Below, piece after piece: positions 1 through 8,302 of a DNA stretch of 64,000 bases; positions within the stretch are counted from its first letter, which is position 1; each line of letters begins with the position of its first letter. Position numbers and translations under genes: made by a program. Origin of the DNA: Pseudocitrobacter sp913778145. Lineage in GTDB: Bacteria > Pseudomonadota > Gammaproteobacteria > Enterobacterales > Enterobacteriaceae. The DNA is taken from positions 1-64,000 of the forward strand of contig JALNTX010000004.1 of the NCBI GenBank assembly GCA_035726825.1. The letters are read 5' to 3'. A model generated the notes under the pieces. That model did not search any database, had not been told where the DNA came from, and saw nothing but the letters and a program-made list of their open reading frames with translations.

Positions 1-45
1 CGCGGTGAGATGAATAATGCCAAGGGCTTGTGAAAGTTCCATTTA
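1..45. other. Left window edge, unassigned
   Basis: The first 45 bases hold no gene I can name. On the plus strand one frame reads ten codons and stops at 31-33, which could be the tail of a gene ending before the hairpin at 46-80. On the minus strand an ATG at 40-42 opens a frame that runs off the edge (MELSQALGIIHLTA), but it has no ribosome binding site and lies just beyond a terminator-like hairpin. The expected E. coli neighbour, hisI, is not recognisable from these codons. Confidence 0.3.
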
Positions 46-80
46 AAAAGGGTCCATGTGGAGACATGAACCCTTTTTAC
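46..80. terminator. Bidirectional Rho-independent terminator
   Basis: A near-perfect inverted repeat has A5-GGGT and a CATGT arm on one side, and ACATG, a one-base bulge and ACCC-T5 on the other. Both strands therefore have a GC stem followed by a T run. It would end wzzB transcription from the right and any gene arriving from the left. Confidence 0.75.
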
Positions 81-160
81 ACCAGTCACTGGATCGGTCA
101 ACTGATCCTTAAATGATCGGCATTAGGGCGAGCCCGGTTTTTTGCTATCTGGCTTAAGCG

Positions 161-1138
161 TTATGCTTTCGGTTTGTAGTTACGCAGCGCGTTACGGCCC
201 AGCACAACACCAGCACCAATCATCCCACCCAGCAGCACCGCCAGGACCAGCGTCAGGCCACGTTTCGGGCTGTCACGACGGATTGGCAGCGTCGGCTTCA
301 TCACGTAACGGTAGACGTGAATGGTTTTCGGGTCGACTTTCAGTTTTTCGATATCAAGCAGGTTTTTCTTCAGCGCATAATAACCTGCACCAAACGTCAG
401 CGGACGGCTGGCTTCGTTGGCTACCATTGCGCCCAGCGCTTCAGTCCCCAGCAGGAACATGGTTTCCTGGGTAACGTCCTGCGTCTGCTGAAGCTGCGGT
501 TTGGTGACGTTACTTTTCTGCGCATACTTCAGAGATTCGGTGATCTGCTTAATACGCAGGTCTTTTTGTTCCTGCGCAACGGTTTCCTGGTTTTCCAGGT
601 CGTCCTTAATATTCATCACACGCAGTTTAATGGTGTCGTTAAGGTCAAGCTCCAGTTCGTCGGCGATTTGTTCGTCGATTTTTTGGATGTATTCGGCTAC
701 ACCGCGTTGGGCGGACTGAGCGGTGTCACTTACGTAAGTCACGGTAAGTGGCAGTTGCTGTCCTTTAACAGACGGCTCAATAGTCAGCTTCTCAGGCTCT
801 TCCTGATTATCCAATGCTTCTGTCAAAGCAATAAATGCGGAGTTGAAACGGTTAATCACCTGGTTTTGAACGTCGGATAAGGTAATTGATGAATCCAACG
901 TATTTACCGCGTTATGGTAGGTCGCTATCTGCGCCGCATCCGGACGCGTGATAGTCGCGGTTGAGGTCCATTTCTCTTTCGCTAGAAAAACATAGGCCAA
1001 AGCAATGGCTATAGCGACTATGACGCACACGATGATGGTCAACTTGCCACGCCAAAGTTGCATCAACAAATCGATAAGGTCGATCTGCTCCGGCTCACGC
1101 TCAAACCCGTTGCGCCCATTATTGTTATCTTGAATCAT
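161..1138 (-). CDS. wzzB: O-antigen chain-length determinant WzzB
   Basis: Inner-membrane polysaccharide co-polymerase that sets the modal length of O-antigen chains built by Wzy. The 325-residue protein has the family layout: a short cytoplasmic N-terminus, a membrane segment at about 31-52, a long periplasmic helical domain, a proline-containing motif (PIRRDSPKRG, about 284-293) and a second membrane segment at about 294-314. Length is close to E. coli WzzB. It is the last recognised gene of the minus-strand run ugd-wzzB, separated from ugd by a terminator, so it probably has its own promoter in the 166 bp upstream. Downstream lies the hairpin at 46-80. It acts with the Wzx and Wzy encoded at 7193-10493. 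Confidence 0.95.
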   Translation of the reverse strand: MIQDNNNGRNGFEREPEQIDLIDLLMQLWRGKLTIIVCVIVAIAIALAYVFLAKEKWTSTATITRPDAAQIATYHNAVNTLDSSITLSDVQNQVINRFNSAFIALTEALDNQEEPEKLTIEPSVKGQQLPLTVTYVSDTAQSAQRGVAEYIQKIDEQIADELELDLNDTIKLRVMNIKDDLENQETVAQEQKDLRIKQITESLKYAQKSNVTKPQLQQTQDVTQETMFLLGTEALGAMVANEASRPLTFGAGYYALKKNLLDIEKLKVDPKTIHVYRYVMKPTLPIRRDSPKRGLTLVLAVLLGGMIGAGVVLGRNALRNYKPKA

Positions 1139-1247
1139 ATAAACCTTAGTGACATCCGAACAGAAATACCCACGAGCGCATCAGTTTACCTGGACCATTC
1201 CGAATTTCTATAGGATTTTCACCAAAAACAGAGAAACCTGAATAGAA

Positions 1248-1287
1248 TAAGAAAAAAGACTGAACGCCCGTCTTATCAGGCATTCAG
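1248..1287 (-). terminator. Terminator downstream of ugd
   Basis: On the minus strand a nine-pair stem (CTGAATGCC / GGCGTTCAG with one G-T pair, 1260-1268 and 1279-1287) is followed by TCTTTTTTCTT. It lies just after the ugd stop codon and before wzzB. Confidence 0.75.
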
Positions 1288-1304
1288 CTTGTCAATAATT
1301 TGAG

Positions 1305-2471
1305 TTAATCGTTGCCAAAAAGATCGCGGGTGTAGATTTTTTCTGCTACGTCCGTTAACTCTTCGGCCATACGGTTGGAGACGATAACATCCGCTTCTTC
1401 TTTGAACGCTTCCAGGTCGCGAACGATACGTGAGCTGAAGAATTCATCTTCTTTCATCACTGGTTCGTAAACAATCACCGTAATCCCCTTCGCTTTCAGA
1501 CGTTTCATGATGCCCTGCACGGAGGAAGCACGGAAGTTATCGGAGCCGCTTTTCATGATCAAGCGGTAGATACCGACCACTTTCGGTTTACGCGCCAGAA
1601 TCGCGTCAGCGATAAAGTCTTTACGCGTGCGGTTAGCGTCAACAATGGCGGAGATAATGTTGTTAGGCACCGACTGGTAGTTCGCCAGTAGCTGCTTGGT
1701 ATCCTTCGGCAGGCAGTAACCACCGTAACCAAATGAAGGGTTGTTGTAGTGATTACCGATGCGAGGGTCCAGACAAACACCTTCAATAATTTGGCGGGAA
1801 TTAAGGCCCAGGCTTTCAGCATAGCTATCTAATTCATTGAAGTAAGCTACACGCATTGCCAAGTAGGTGTTGGCAAAGAGTTTAATCGCCTCTGCTTCCG
1901 TCGAATCGGTAAACAGCGTAGGAATATTCTGCTTAATGGCACCTTGCTGTAGAAGTGAAGCGAATATTTCGGCGCGCGCAGAACGCTCTCCGATAACAAT
2001 TCTGGATGGATGTAGGTTATCGTAGAGGGCTTTACCTTCACGCAAGAACTCAGGTGAAAAAATGAGATTATCGATTCCAAGTTTTTCTTTGATGGACTGT
2101 GTAAAACCAACGGGAATGGTCGATTTAATGATCATTACCGCATGAGGGTTGATATTAGTAACATCGCGGATGACAGATTCTACACTGGAAGTGTTAAAAT
2201 AATTAGTTTTAGGATCGTAATCAGTCGGTGTCGCGATTATGACATAATCAGCATTCTGGTAGGCATCGTGCTTATCAGTAGTTGCACGAAAGTTGAGTTC
2301 CTTCGTTGCCAGGTACTCCTCAATCTCTTTATCGACAATTGGTGAACGCTTCTGATTAAGCATATCAACTTTAGCCTGCACGATATCAAGCGCAACCACT
2401 TCATGATTTTGTGCAATCAGAATGCCGTTTGAGAGACCTACATAACCTGTTCCTGAAATCGTTATTTTCAT
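1305..2471 (-). CDS. ugd: UDP-glucose 6-dehydrogenase
   Basis: Oxidises UDP-glucose to UDP-glucuronic acid with two NAD+. The product is a precursor for colanic acid and possibly for the O antigen, and it feeds aminoarabinose modification of lipid A. The 388-residue length equals that of E. coli Ugd. The N-terminal Rossmann motif GTGYVG is at residues 7-12, and the catalytic cysteine is C253 in FGYGGYCLPKD. Ugd is flanked by gnd and wzzB as in E. coli and has its own terminator. A TTGACA-containing promoter candidate lies about 70-95 bp upstream. The family is often controlled by Rcs, PhoP and PmrA in enterics; I could not identify those sites with confidence here. Confidence 0.97.
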   Translation of the reverse strand: MKITISGTGYVGLSNGILIAQNHEVVALDIVQAKVDMLNQKRSPIVDKEIEEYLATKELNFRATTDKHDAYQNADYVIIATPTDYDPKTNYFNTSSVESVIRDVTNINPHAVMIIKSTIPVGFTQSIKEKLGIDNLIFSPEFLREGKALYDNLHPSRIVIGERSARAEIFASLLQQGAIKQNIPTLFTDSTEAEAIKLFANTYLAMRVAYFNELDSYAESLGLNSRQIIEGVCLDPRIGNHYNNPSFGYGGYCLPKDTKQLLANYQSVPNNIISAIVDANRTRKDFIADAILARKPKVVGIYRLIMKSGSDNFRASSVQGIMKRLKAKGITVIVYEPVMKEDEFFSSRIVRDLEAFKEEADVIVSNRMAEELTDVAEKIYTRDLFGND

Positions 2472-2538
2472 TAGCTTTAACTTCTATTGGTTAAACGTTT
2501 ACGGGGTGATTCACCGACAAAAAAACAATACAGGGGCT

Positions 2539-2567
2539 TTTTAACCCTTATATCTCCAGGCTGTCAA
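2539..2567 (-). promoter_or_regulatory. Candidate sigma-70 promoter for ugd
   Basis: On the minus strand a perfect TTGACA (2562-2567) is followed after 17 bp by TTAAAA (2539-2544), a poor -10 hexamer. The -35 is strong and correctly placed between the gnd terminator and ugd, but the weak -10 keeps confidence modest. Confidence 0.4.
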
Positions 2568-2655
2568 GAATTGTGGAGAACAAAAAGTTTCACATTCTTA
2601 GCCTTTAAACTGGCGAAAATACACGTTTGCACAGTGAAAAGCCCATATGCCGTAA

Positions 2656-2685
2656 TAAAAAAGCCCGGAGGAATAGTCCGGGCTT
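2656..2685 (-). terminator. Terminator downstream of gnd
   Basis: Minus-strand stem AGCCCGGA / TCCGGGCT (2677-2684 and 2662-2669), followed by TTTTTTATTA. It lies 27 bp past the gnd stop codon and separates gnd from ugd. Confidence 0.85.
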
Positions 2686-2711
2686 GATTTTTAGTTGGTC
2701 ATCAAATCAGA

Positions 2712-4118
2712 CTAATCCAACCATTCGGTATGGAATACGCCTTCTTTATCAGTACGTTTATAAGTATGCGCACCGAAATAGTCACGCTGAGCCTGAATCA
2801 GGTTAGCCGGCAGGACCGCAGAACGGTAGCTGTCATAGTAGGCAACCGCAGCGCCAAAGGTCGGCACCGGAATACCATTCTGTACAGCGTAGGCAACCAC
2901 GTCACGCAGCGCCTGCTGATACTCATCCGCGATATTTTTGAAGTACGGTGCCAGCAGCAGGTTTGCGATACCGGCATTTTCAGCGTAGGCATCGGTGATC
3001 TTCTGCAGGAACTGCGCACGAATGATGCAGCCAGCACGGAAGATCTTCGCGATTTCACCGTAGTTCAAATCCCAGTTGTATTCGTCAGACGCGGCACGCA
3101 GCTGAGAGAAGCCCTGCGCGTAAGAAACGATTTTACCGAGATACAGCGCACGGCGCACTTTCTCAACGAACGCCGCTTTGTCGCCAGCCAGTTCTGCTTT
3201 CGGGCCGGAGAGTACTTTAGAGGCTGCAACACGCTGATCTTTCAGAGAGGAGATATAACGCGCGAATACGGACTCGGTGATCAGGGACAGCGGCTCGCCG
3301 AGATCCAGAGAGCTCTGGCTGGTCCACTTACCGGTGCCTTTGTTGGCTGCTTCATCCAGAATCACATCAACCAGATAGTTACCGTCTTCATCTTTTTTGG
3401 TGAAGATATCTTTGGTGATGTCAATCAGGTAGCTGCTCAGCTCACCTTCATTCCACTCGGTGAAGATAGTTGCCAGCTCGTCGTTAGACAGGTTCAGGCC
3501 ACCTTTCAGCAGAGAGTACGCTTCAGCGATCAGCTGCATGTCACCGTATTCGATGCCGTTGTGCACCATTTTCACATAGTGACCCGCACCATCAGCACCA
3601 ATATAAGTCACACAAGGCTCACCATCTTCTGCAACCGCAGCAATTTTGGTCAGGATTGGAGCAACCAGCTCATAGGCTTCTTTCTGACCACCAGGCATGA
3701 TGGATGGGCCTTTCAGCGCGCCCTCTTCACCACCGGAAACACCGGTACCGATGAAGTTGAAACCTTCAGCGGAGAGTTCACGGTTACGACGAATGGTGTC
3801 CTGGAAGAAGGTGTTGCCACCATCAATGATAATGTCGCCTTTATCGAGATACGGTTTCAAGGAATCAATTGCGGCATCGGTGCCCGCTCCTGCTTTCACC
3901 ATCAACAGGATACGACGAGGGGTTTCAAGAGATTCGACGAATTCCTGTACCGTGTAATAAGGAACCAGTTTCTTGCCTGGATTTTCGGCAACAACTTCTT
4001 CAGTTTTTTCACGGGAGCGGTTGAAGATGGAGACGGTATAACCACGGCTTTCGATGTTGAGCGCCAGGTTGCGCCCCATCACTGCCATACCGACTACGCC
4101 GATCTGTTGTTTAGACAT
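2712..4118 (-). CDS. gnd: 6-phosphogluconate dehydrogenase, decarboxylating
   Basis: Third enzyme of the oxidative pentose phosphate pathway; converts 6-phosphogluconate to ribulose-5-phosphate, CO2 and NADPH in the cytosol. The 468 residues match E. coli Gnd in length. The NADP-binding motif GVVGMAVMG is at 7-15, the substrate loop GVSGGEEGALKG at about 126-137, and the catalytic K183 and E190 lie in HYVKMVHNGIEYG. Gnd is a housekeeping gene at the boundary of the variable O-antigen island, the classic hitch-hiking position. A 16-bp perfect palindrome lies 33 bp upstream of the start. The gene's base composition is that of the backbone, unlike the AT-rich genes beside it. Confidence 0.98.
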   Translation of the reverse strand: MSKQQIGVVGMAVMGRNLALNIESRGYTVSIFNRSREKTEEVVAENPGKKLVPYYTVQEFVESLETPRRILLMVKAGAGTDAAIDSLKPYLDKGDIIIDGGNTFFQDTIRRNRELSAEGFNFIGTGVSGGEEGALKGPSIMPGGQKEAYELVAPILTKIAAVAEDGEPCVTYIGADGAGHYVKMVHNGIEYGDMQLIAEAYSLLKGGLNLSNDELATIFTEWNEGELSSYLIDITKDIFTKKDEDGNYLVDVILDEAANKGTGKWTSQSSLDLGEPLSLITESVFARYISSLKDQRVAASKVLSGPKAELAGDKAAFVEKVRRALYLGKIVSYAQGFSQLRAASDEYNWDLNYGEIAKIFRAGCIIRAQFLQKITDAYAENAGIANLLLAPYFKNIADEYQQALRDVVAYAVQNGIPVPTFGAAVAYYDSYRSAVLPANLIQAQRDYFGAHTYKRTDKEGVFHTEWLD

Positions 4119-4150
4119 TACATACTCCTGTCAGGGGAACACTAAGAACC

Positions 4151-4166
4151 ATTAGTGTACACTAAT
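4151..4166. repeat. 16-bp perfect palindrome in the gnd leader
   Basis: ATTAGTGTACACTAAT reads identically on both strands and lies 33-48 bp upstream of the gnd start codon. It could be an operator or simply a leader feature. No matching regulator is recognised. Confidence 0.5.
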
Positions 4167-4282
4167 CATATAAAGACTATATGCAGTATATTAAAAAGAT
4201 TTTTTCAATATTCTACTGCACTATTTATTTATCGTGGCATTTAGTATCAGCACCCATATAAGTTAGCACTGAATAACCCATG

Positions 4283-5293
4283 TTATTTATAACCAAGTGG
4301 GTTAGATTTTTGCCAATTCCAGGCATCAGTAATCATATCTTTTAGATTCCTGGTTGCAACCCAATTTAATTCTTTATTAGCCTTGAATGGGTTTGACCAA
4401 ACCTCACCAATATCTCCATCACGCCTCGATGAAATTTTATACGCAATAGATATTCCAGTGACTTTTTCAAACTCTTTTATAATTTCAAAGACAGAAACTC
4501 CTTTACCTGTGCCTAAATTAAAAACAAATACACCAGGATGAAAATCAGCTTTTATTGCAGAAAGATGCCCCTCAGCTAAGTCCATGACATGAATATAATC
4601 TCTGACTCCAGAACCATCATGAGTAGAATAATCATTACCAAAAACATTCAAACAATCTAATTTCCCTATGGCCACATTTGTAATATATGGTAAAAGGTTA
4701 TTTGGCGTTCCATTAGGTGCTTCGCCGATTAATCCTGACGGATGGGCGCCAATTGGATTAAAATACCTCAAAATTGTTGCTCTAAAATTTTTACTTGCCG
4801 TAGCGTGAGATTTTAACAATTCTTCAACAAAAAACTTTGAAGTACCGTAGGGATTTGTTGTGCCGCCAGTTGAACATTCTTCGTCTAAGGGGAGTTTCGC
4901 TGGTGTCCCATAAACCGTGGCAGATGAACTGAACACCAGATGGTTAACATTATGTGCCGTCATTCTATCTAATAGAACTAGTGTTCCATTGAAATTCACA
5001 TCATAATATTCAAGAGGTTTTTTTACAGAATCACTTACAGATTTTAACCCTGCAAAATGAATTACAGTCTCAAAGTGATAAGTATTAAAAAGAGAGTCAA
5101 GTATTTTTTTGTCTCTTACATCACCTCGGATAATGTGTATCTTTTTATTGGTTAGATATTCAACCCTTTTTAGGGCAGTAATATTTGAGTTAGAGAAGTC
5201 ATCAAGAACAACAACTTCTATATTATTGTTAAGCAAGGTAAGAACCGTGTGAGAACCAATATACCCCCCCCCACCTGTAACCAAAACCTTCAT
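4283..5293 (-). CDS. galE: UDP-hexose 4-epimerase (GalE/Gne type)
   Basis: Short-chain dehydrogenase-fold epimerase that interconverts UDP-glucose and UDP-galactose, and perhaps the N-acetylated pair. The 336 residues carry the NAD motif GGGGYIGS (7-14), the SSSAT segment with S124, and the Y149xxxK153 catalytic pair. At position 299, where E. coli GalE has the bulky gatekeeper tyrosine, this protein has valine. That makes UDP-GlcNAc/UDP-GalNAc activity plausible, so gne is an alternative name. It is the last gene of the AT-rich O-antigen operon, 19 bp after the preceding glycosyltransferase, and is the only sugar-precursor gene in the island. A separate housekeeping galE would normally be in the gal operon elsewhere. 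Confidence 0.9.
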   Translation of the reverse strand: MKVLVTGGGGYIGSHTVLTLLNNNIEVVVLDDFSNSNITALKRVEYLTNKKIHIIRGDVRDKKILDSLFNTYHFETVIHFAGLKSVSDSVKKPLEYYDVNFNGTLVLLDRMTAHNVNHLVFSSSATVYGTPAKLPLDEECSTGGTTNPYGTSKFFVEELLKSHATASKNFRATILRYFNPIGAHPSGLIGEAPNGTPNNLLPYITNVAIGKLDCLNVFGNDYSTHDGSGVRDYIHVMDLAEGHLSAIKADFHPGVFVFNLGTGKGVSVFEIIKEFEKVTGISIAYKISSRRDGDIGEVWSNPFKANKELNWVATRNLKDMITDAWNWQKSNPLGYK

Positions 5294-5312
5294 ATAACAC
5301 CTCTTAAAGAAG

Positions 5313-6146
5313 TTATTTATACCTTAAAATGTGAGTGTAAAGTGTTTTTTTTATAAACTTGGGCAAGTTCCTAAATATAAAATACTTTAAGACATTTTTT
5401 ATATATCTTCGTTTGTTAATAAGATTATTGTTTAGTAGTTCCCTTTGAGTATAAAGGTCATTAAGAAAATGCGTTGACCCTTTTCGACGTAATAAAGCAG
5501 TATCATCAAACTCTACTCTCACAAGAGTTTCATTAAGATTGATAATTTTGAAGTTGCATGATATAAAACGTCCCCACAAACAATAATCTTCAGAACTCCG
5601 CAATGGTGGATAGCCACCACTTTTTATATAATCATCTCTAGAGAAAAAAGCCGTAACATTATTTACCGGTGATTTCCTCATCAATGTTTTCTTTATCTCA
5701 TCGAATGAAAATGGAACCTTACGAAATCTACGAATACCTTCAACGTTATTAAACTCTTCAATGATACCGCCAACTACAGATACATCAGGATGATTTATCA
5801 TATAATCATATTGGATTTGCAACCTATTTTCAATACTTATATCGTCTGCATCCATTATTGCAATATATTTGTTCGTTATATTTCTTATTCCATAATCCCT
5901 AGCATAACCGGGGCCTTTATTAAGATCATATCCAATAAATTTAACATCAATTCCCTTGGGGTTTAGACCAGTTATTATTTCAGACATATTATCTACTTTA
6001 CAACCATCACAAACAATTAAAATTATGTTTGGTTTCAATGTTTGATTGATAATAGATTCTAAAGATAACAAAAATTTATCACGATCTGTCTTATCATAAA
6101 TCGACATTATCACAGCTACATCGGCATTAAATGTCTTTTGAATCAT
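5313..6146 (-). CDS. Family 2 glycosyltransferase, O-antigen assembly
   Basis: Inverting GT-A glycosyltransferase that probably adds one sugar to the lipid-linked O-unit at the cytoplasmic face of the inner membrane. The 277 residues have the family 2 start (ADVAVIMSIYDK), the metal-binding MDADD at about 98-102, and the SSEDYCLW block at 184-191 where the catalytic acid is expected, so it looks complete. The C-terminal 40 residues are basic and hydrophobic, suggesting peripheral membrane contact. It overlaps the upstream family 4 glycosyltransferase by 4 bp (translational coupling). Donor and linkage cannot be read from sequence. Codon use is AT-rich like the rest of the island, a sign of horizontal acquisition. 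Confidence 0.88.
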   Translation of the reverse strand: MIQKTFNADVAVIMSIYDKTDRDKFLLSLESIINQTLKPNIILIVCDGCKVDNMSEIITGLNPKGIDVKFIGYDLNKGPGYARDYGIRNITNKYIAIMDADDISIENRLQIQYDYMINHPDVSVVGGIIEEFNNVEGIRRFRKVPFSFDEIKKTLMRKSPVNNVTAFFSRDDYIKSGGYPPLRSSEDYCLWGRFISCNFKIINLNETLVRVEFDDTALLRRKGSTHFLNDLYTQRELLNNNLINKRRYIKNVLKYFIFRNLPKFIKKTLYTHILRYK

Positions 6147-7189
6147 ATTATTTTAACCCACTGGTTAATAATTTGTTCTGGCGAGTATTCCCTTGAACAC
6201 TTTAACGAATTATCACTCAATAATTTGGCTATGTTTGGAGAAGAGATAAATTCATTAATTTTATGGATGAATTCATGATCATTACCTACTTCAATCAAAT
6301 AACCCGTCTCATTATGTTTAATCACTTCTCGTGGACCAGAGTCACAGTCATAGCTAATCGCCGGGATACCAAAACTCTGGGACTCAATCAAAACCATTGG
6401 TAGTCCTTCATTAAAAGAAGTCATTAAATATAATTTCGAATTGTTATATATTTCACCGAGTTCATTCGTCGGTTCAATAACATTTATTTTTTTTGAGGAT
6501 TGCTTTGCCATTTGTCTAATTCTATTGTCAAGCTCCCCCCCACCAATTATATTTAAAACCCAATCTTTTGTATCAGCTTGATTCCAAATATCAATTAGCG
6601 CTTCGAAATTTTTAACAGAACAAAATCGCCCAATAGCTATTGCATTATTTCCCCGTTCGTTAAATGATTTATTATACTTTGGAAGCTCAGACCAGAACGG
6701 GTTTGGGTTTTTCACAACGTATGTATTTTTAATATAAGGAAACTCATCCTTTATAAATTGATGATCATATCGAGTTAATAAAACAACTTTGTGCGAAATT
6801 AAAAATGAGAAAGATTTTATAACTCTTATTGCTTTATTTAAGGAGCTAAATGAGCCATGCTCAGCTATGATAAGCTTATTTTTCAAGAGTAAATTTATAC
6901 AAGCCGTCTCGAACGAGAGCCGCCCCATAGAAATAACAATACAAGATTCTGAGTTTTTTTTAATCAACCTTAAAAATCGAAATAACCTGATAAATTTATT
7001 GCCTACTTCATAATAGACCCTTATGTTATCGGCTAAAGGGTAAAAAATACCTTCATTCTCATTTTCATCTTCCAAAGTGTAAATTTTTACTTCATAACCA
7101 TACAATGAAAATGCGTTCGCTAAAGTCGAAGTAACCCTTTCGGTCCCTCCCATTCCCGATATGCTATCAATCAAAAATGAAATCTTCAT
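6143..7189 (-). CDS. Family 4 glycosyltransferase, O-antigen assembly
   Basis: Retaining GT-B glycosyltransferase for O-unit assembly. The 348-residue protein begins with the GT-B donor/acceptor loop (SGMGGTERV, about 11-19). It carries GRFCSVKNF at 187-195 and the E(x7)E signature NEGLPMVLIE at 260-269, with both glutamates present. The arrangement resembles WaaG/PimA-like galactosyl-, glucosyl- or N-acetylhexosaminyltransferases. It lies 3 bp after wzy and overlaps the next gene by 4 bp, so the island is tightly coupled. The sugar transferred is unknown; an epimerase in the same operon makes Gal or GalNAc reasonable but unproven. Confidence 0.88.
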   Translation of the reverse strand: MKISFLIDSISGMGGTERVTSTLANAFSLYGYEVKIYTLEDENENEGIFYPLADNIRVYYEVGNKFIRLFRFLRLIKKNSESCIVISMGRLSFETACINLLLKNKLIIAEHGSFSSLNKAIRVIKSFSFLISHKVVLLTRYDHQFIKDEFPYIKNTYVVKNPNPFWSELPKYNKSFNERGNNAIAIGRFCSVKNFEALIDIWNQADTKDWVLNIIGGGELDNRIRQMAKQSSKKINVIEPTNELGEIYNNSKLYLMTSFNEGLPMVLIESQSFGIPAISYDCDSGPREVIKHNETGYLIEVGNDHEFIHKINEFISSPNIAKLLSDNSLKCSREYSPEQIINQWVKII

Positions 7190-7192
7190 CAG

Positions 7193-8299
7193 TTATTTAA
7201 CCCTATAACAATCAAAATTGGTTCTATTAAATATAATAAAGGCAACTGCAGAATAAAATGGTATTGAAAAATAAGTTTCTGTTAACGTATCTGTAAGCAT
7301 AATGAATAACACTGCCCACATATAAATATTCATTTTGCATCGTCTTAAGGAAATGAGAAAGATCATGGTAAGAGCCAAAAAATAGAGAACCCCGACAGAA
7401 TAAACAACTCTAATAAAATAAAAATCCAAAGGAAGATAATCATTTATATTTAGTCCATGCCAAATATTAGGAAAACCCAATTCCTTATAGAGGATATTTC
7501 CAAACCACAATCTACTTGTAAAAACTTCGTTTGCAATTGCTAAATATTTATTTGTCCCAAATTTAGCGATCCCATAAAATTGAAAAAATGCTATAATTAT
7601 TAACAACAACACAAATGGATAAAAATATTTTTTTGTTCTATATGTAATATTTGTTAATCTTGTGATGATAAATAAAATCCCCATTGTACACGCTAAAATT
7701 AGGGATGTACGAGAAAAAGTTTCAAGTAATATAATGGTGATAAAAGTAAAAATAAAAATGAAGTAAACAAATTGAACTGTTCGGGTTTTAGTTTTGTCAT
7801 TCAACCATAGCGTTATGACACTCAACAACATAATCAAATACTGACCTAGTGTGTTAGGATTATCAAACCCTCCAGTAAACCGTGGTCCAAATCTATCATC
7901 AACAAGGAAAAAATAATCACAGAAATATAAAAAGGGTAAAGTAATAATTAAAGCTATTAAATGTATTAAACAAACACTTCGAATAAGTGTGCTCCATTCA
8001 ATTCGTATTGTCAAAGAGCAGATAGCTATCAACACAATAAATGCATAATATGAATCATTATTATATAAAATAATATTTAAAAAACATAATAGTGTTGTCA
8101 CAGCAAAAAAAATTTTTGTTTTGAAACTGGCATAACAAACTGATATAAAACATAGCAGCAATATCGCTATGTTAAGAAAGTGTTTGATGTAAATGACTGC
8201 TTCAGTATCTATTGTTAATGAATAAACAATACTTTTAAAACAATATAAAAGATAAAGTAAGAAAAACAAATTAAAAGTGTTAGTCTCTTTACTATACAT
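7193..8299 (-). CDS. wzy: O-antigen polymerase Wzy
   Basis: Very hydrophobic 368-residue protein with about ten or eleven predicted membrane segments and a larger periplasmic loop, the pattern of Wzy, which joins undecaprenyl-linked O-units in the periplasm. GGFDNPNTLGQ at 143-153 matches the short GFxNPN-like motif common in Wzy/WaaL-type proteins just before a membrane segment. Primary sequence is otherwise poorly conserved in this family, so the call rests on topology, motif and position between wzx and glycosyltransferases. It is 3 bp from each neighbour. It would determine the linkage between repeats and so the serotype. It works with WzzB at 161-1138. Confidence 0.88.
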   Translation of the reverse strand: MYSKETNTFNLFFLLYLLYCFKSIVYSLTIDTEAVIYIKHFLNIAILLLCFISVCYASFKTKIFFAVTTLLCFLNIILYNNDSYYAFIVLIAICSLTIRIEWSTLIRSVCLIHLIALIITLPFLYFCDYFFLVDDRFGPRFTGGFDNPNTLGQYLIMLLSVITLWLNDKTKTRTVQFVYFIFIFTFITIILLETFSRTSLILACTMGILFIITRLTNITYRTKKYFYPFVLLLIIIAFFQFYGIAKFGTNKYLAIANEVFTSRLWFGNILYKELGFPNIWHGLNINDYLPLDFYFIRVVYSVGVLYFLALTMIFLISLRRCKMNIYMWAVLFIMLTDTLTETYFSIPFYSAVAFIIFNRTNFDCYRVK

Positions 8300-8302
8300 A
8301 GA

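Noticed and set aside
2730..4145. Open frame of 471 codons on the plus strand opposite gnd
   Set aside because: Antisense shadow of a strongly conserved gene; composition follows the codon structure of gnd and no family features are seen.
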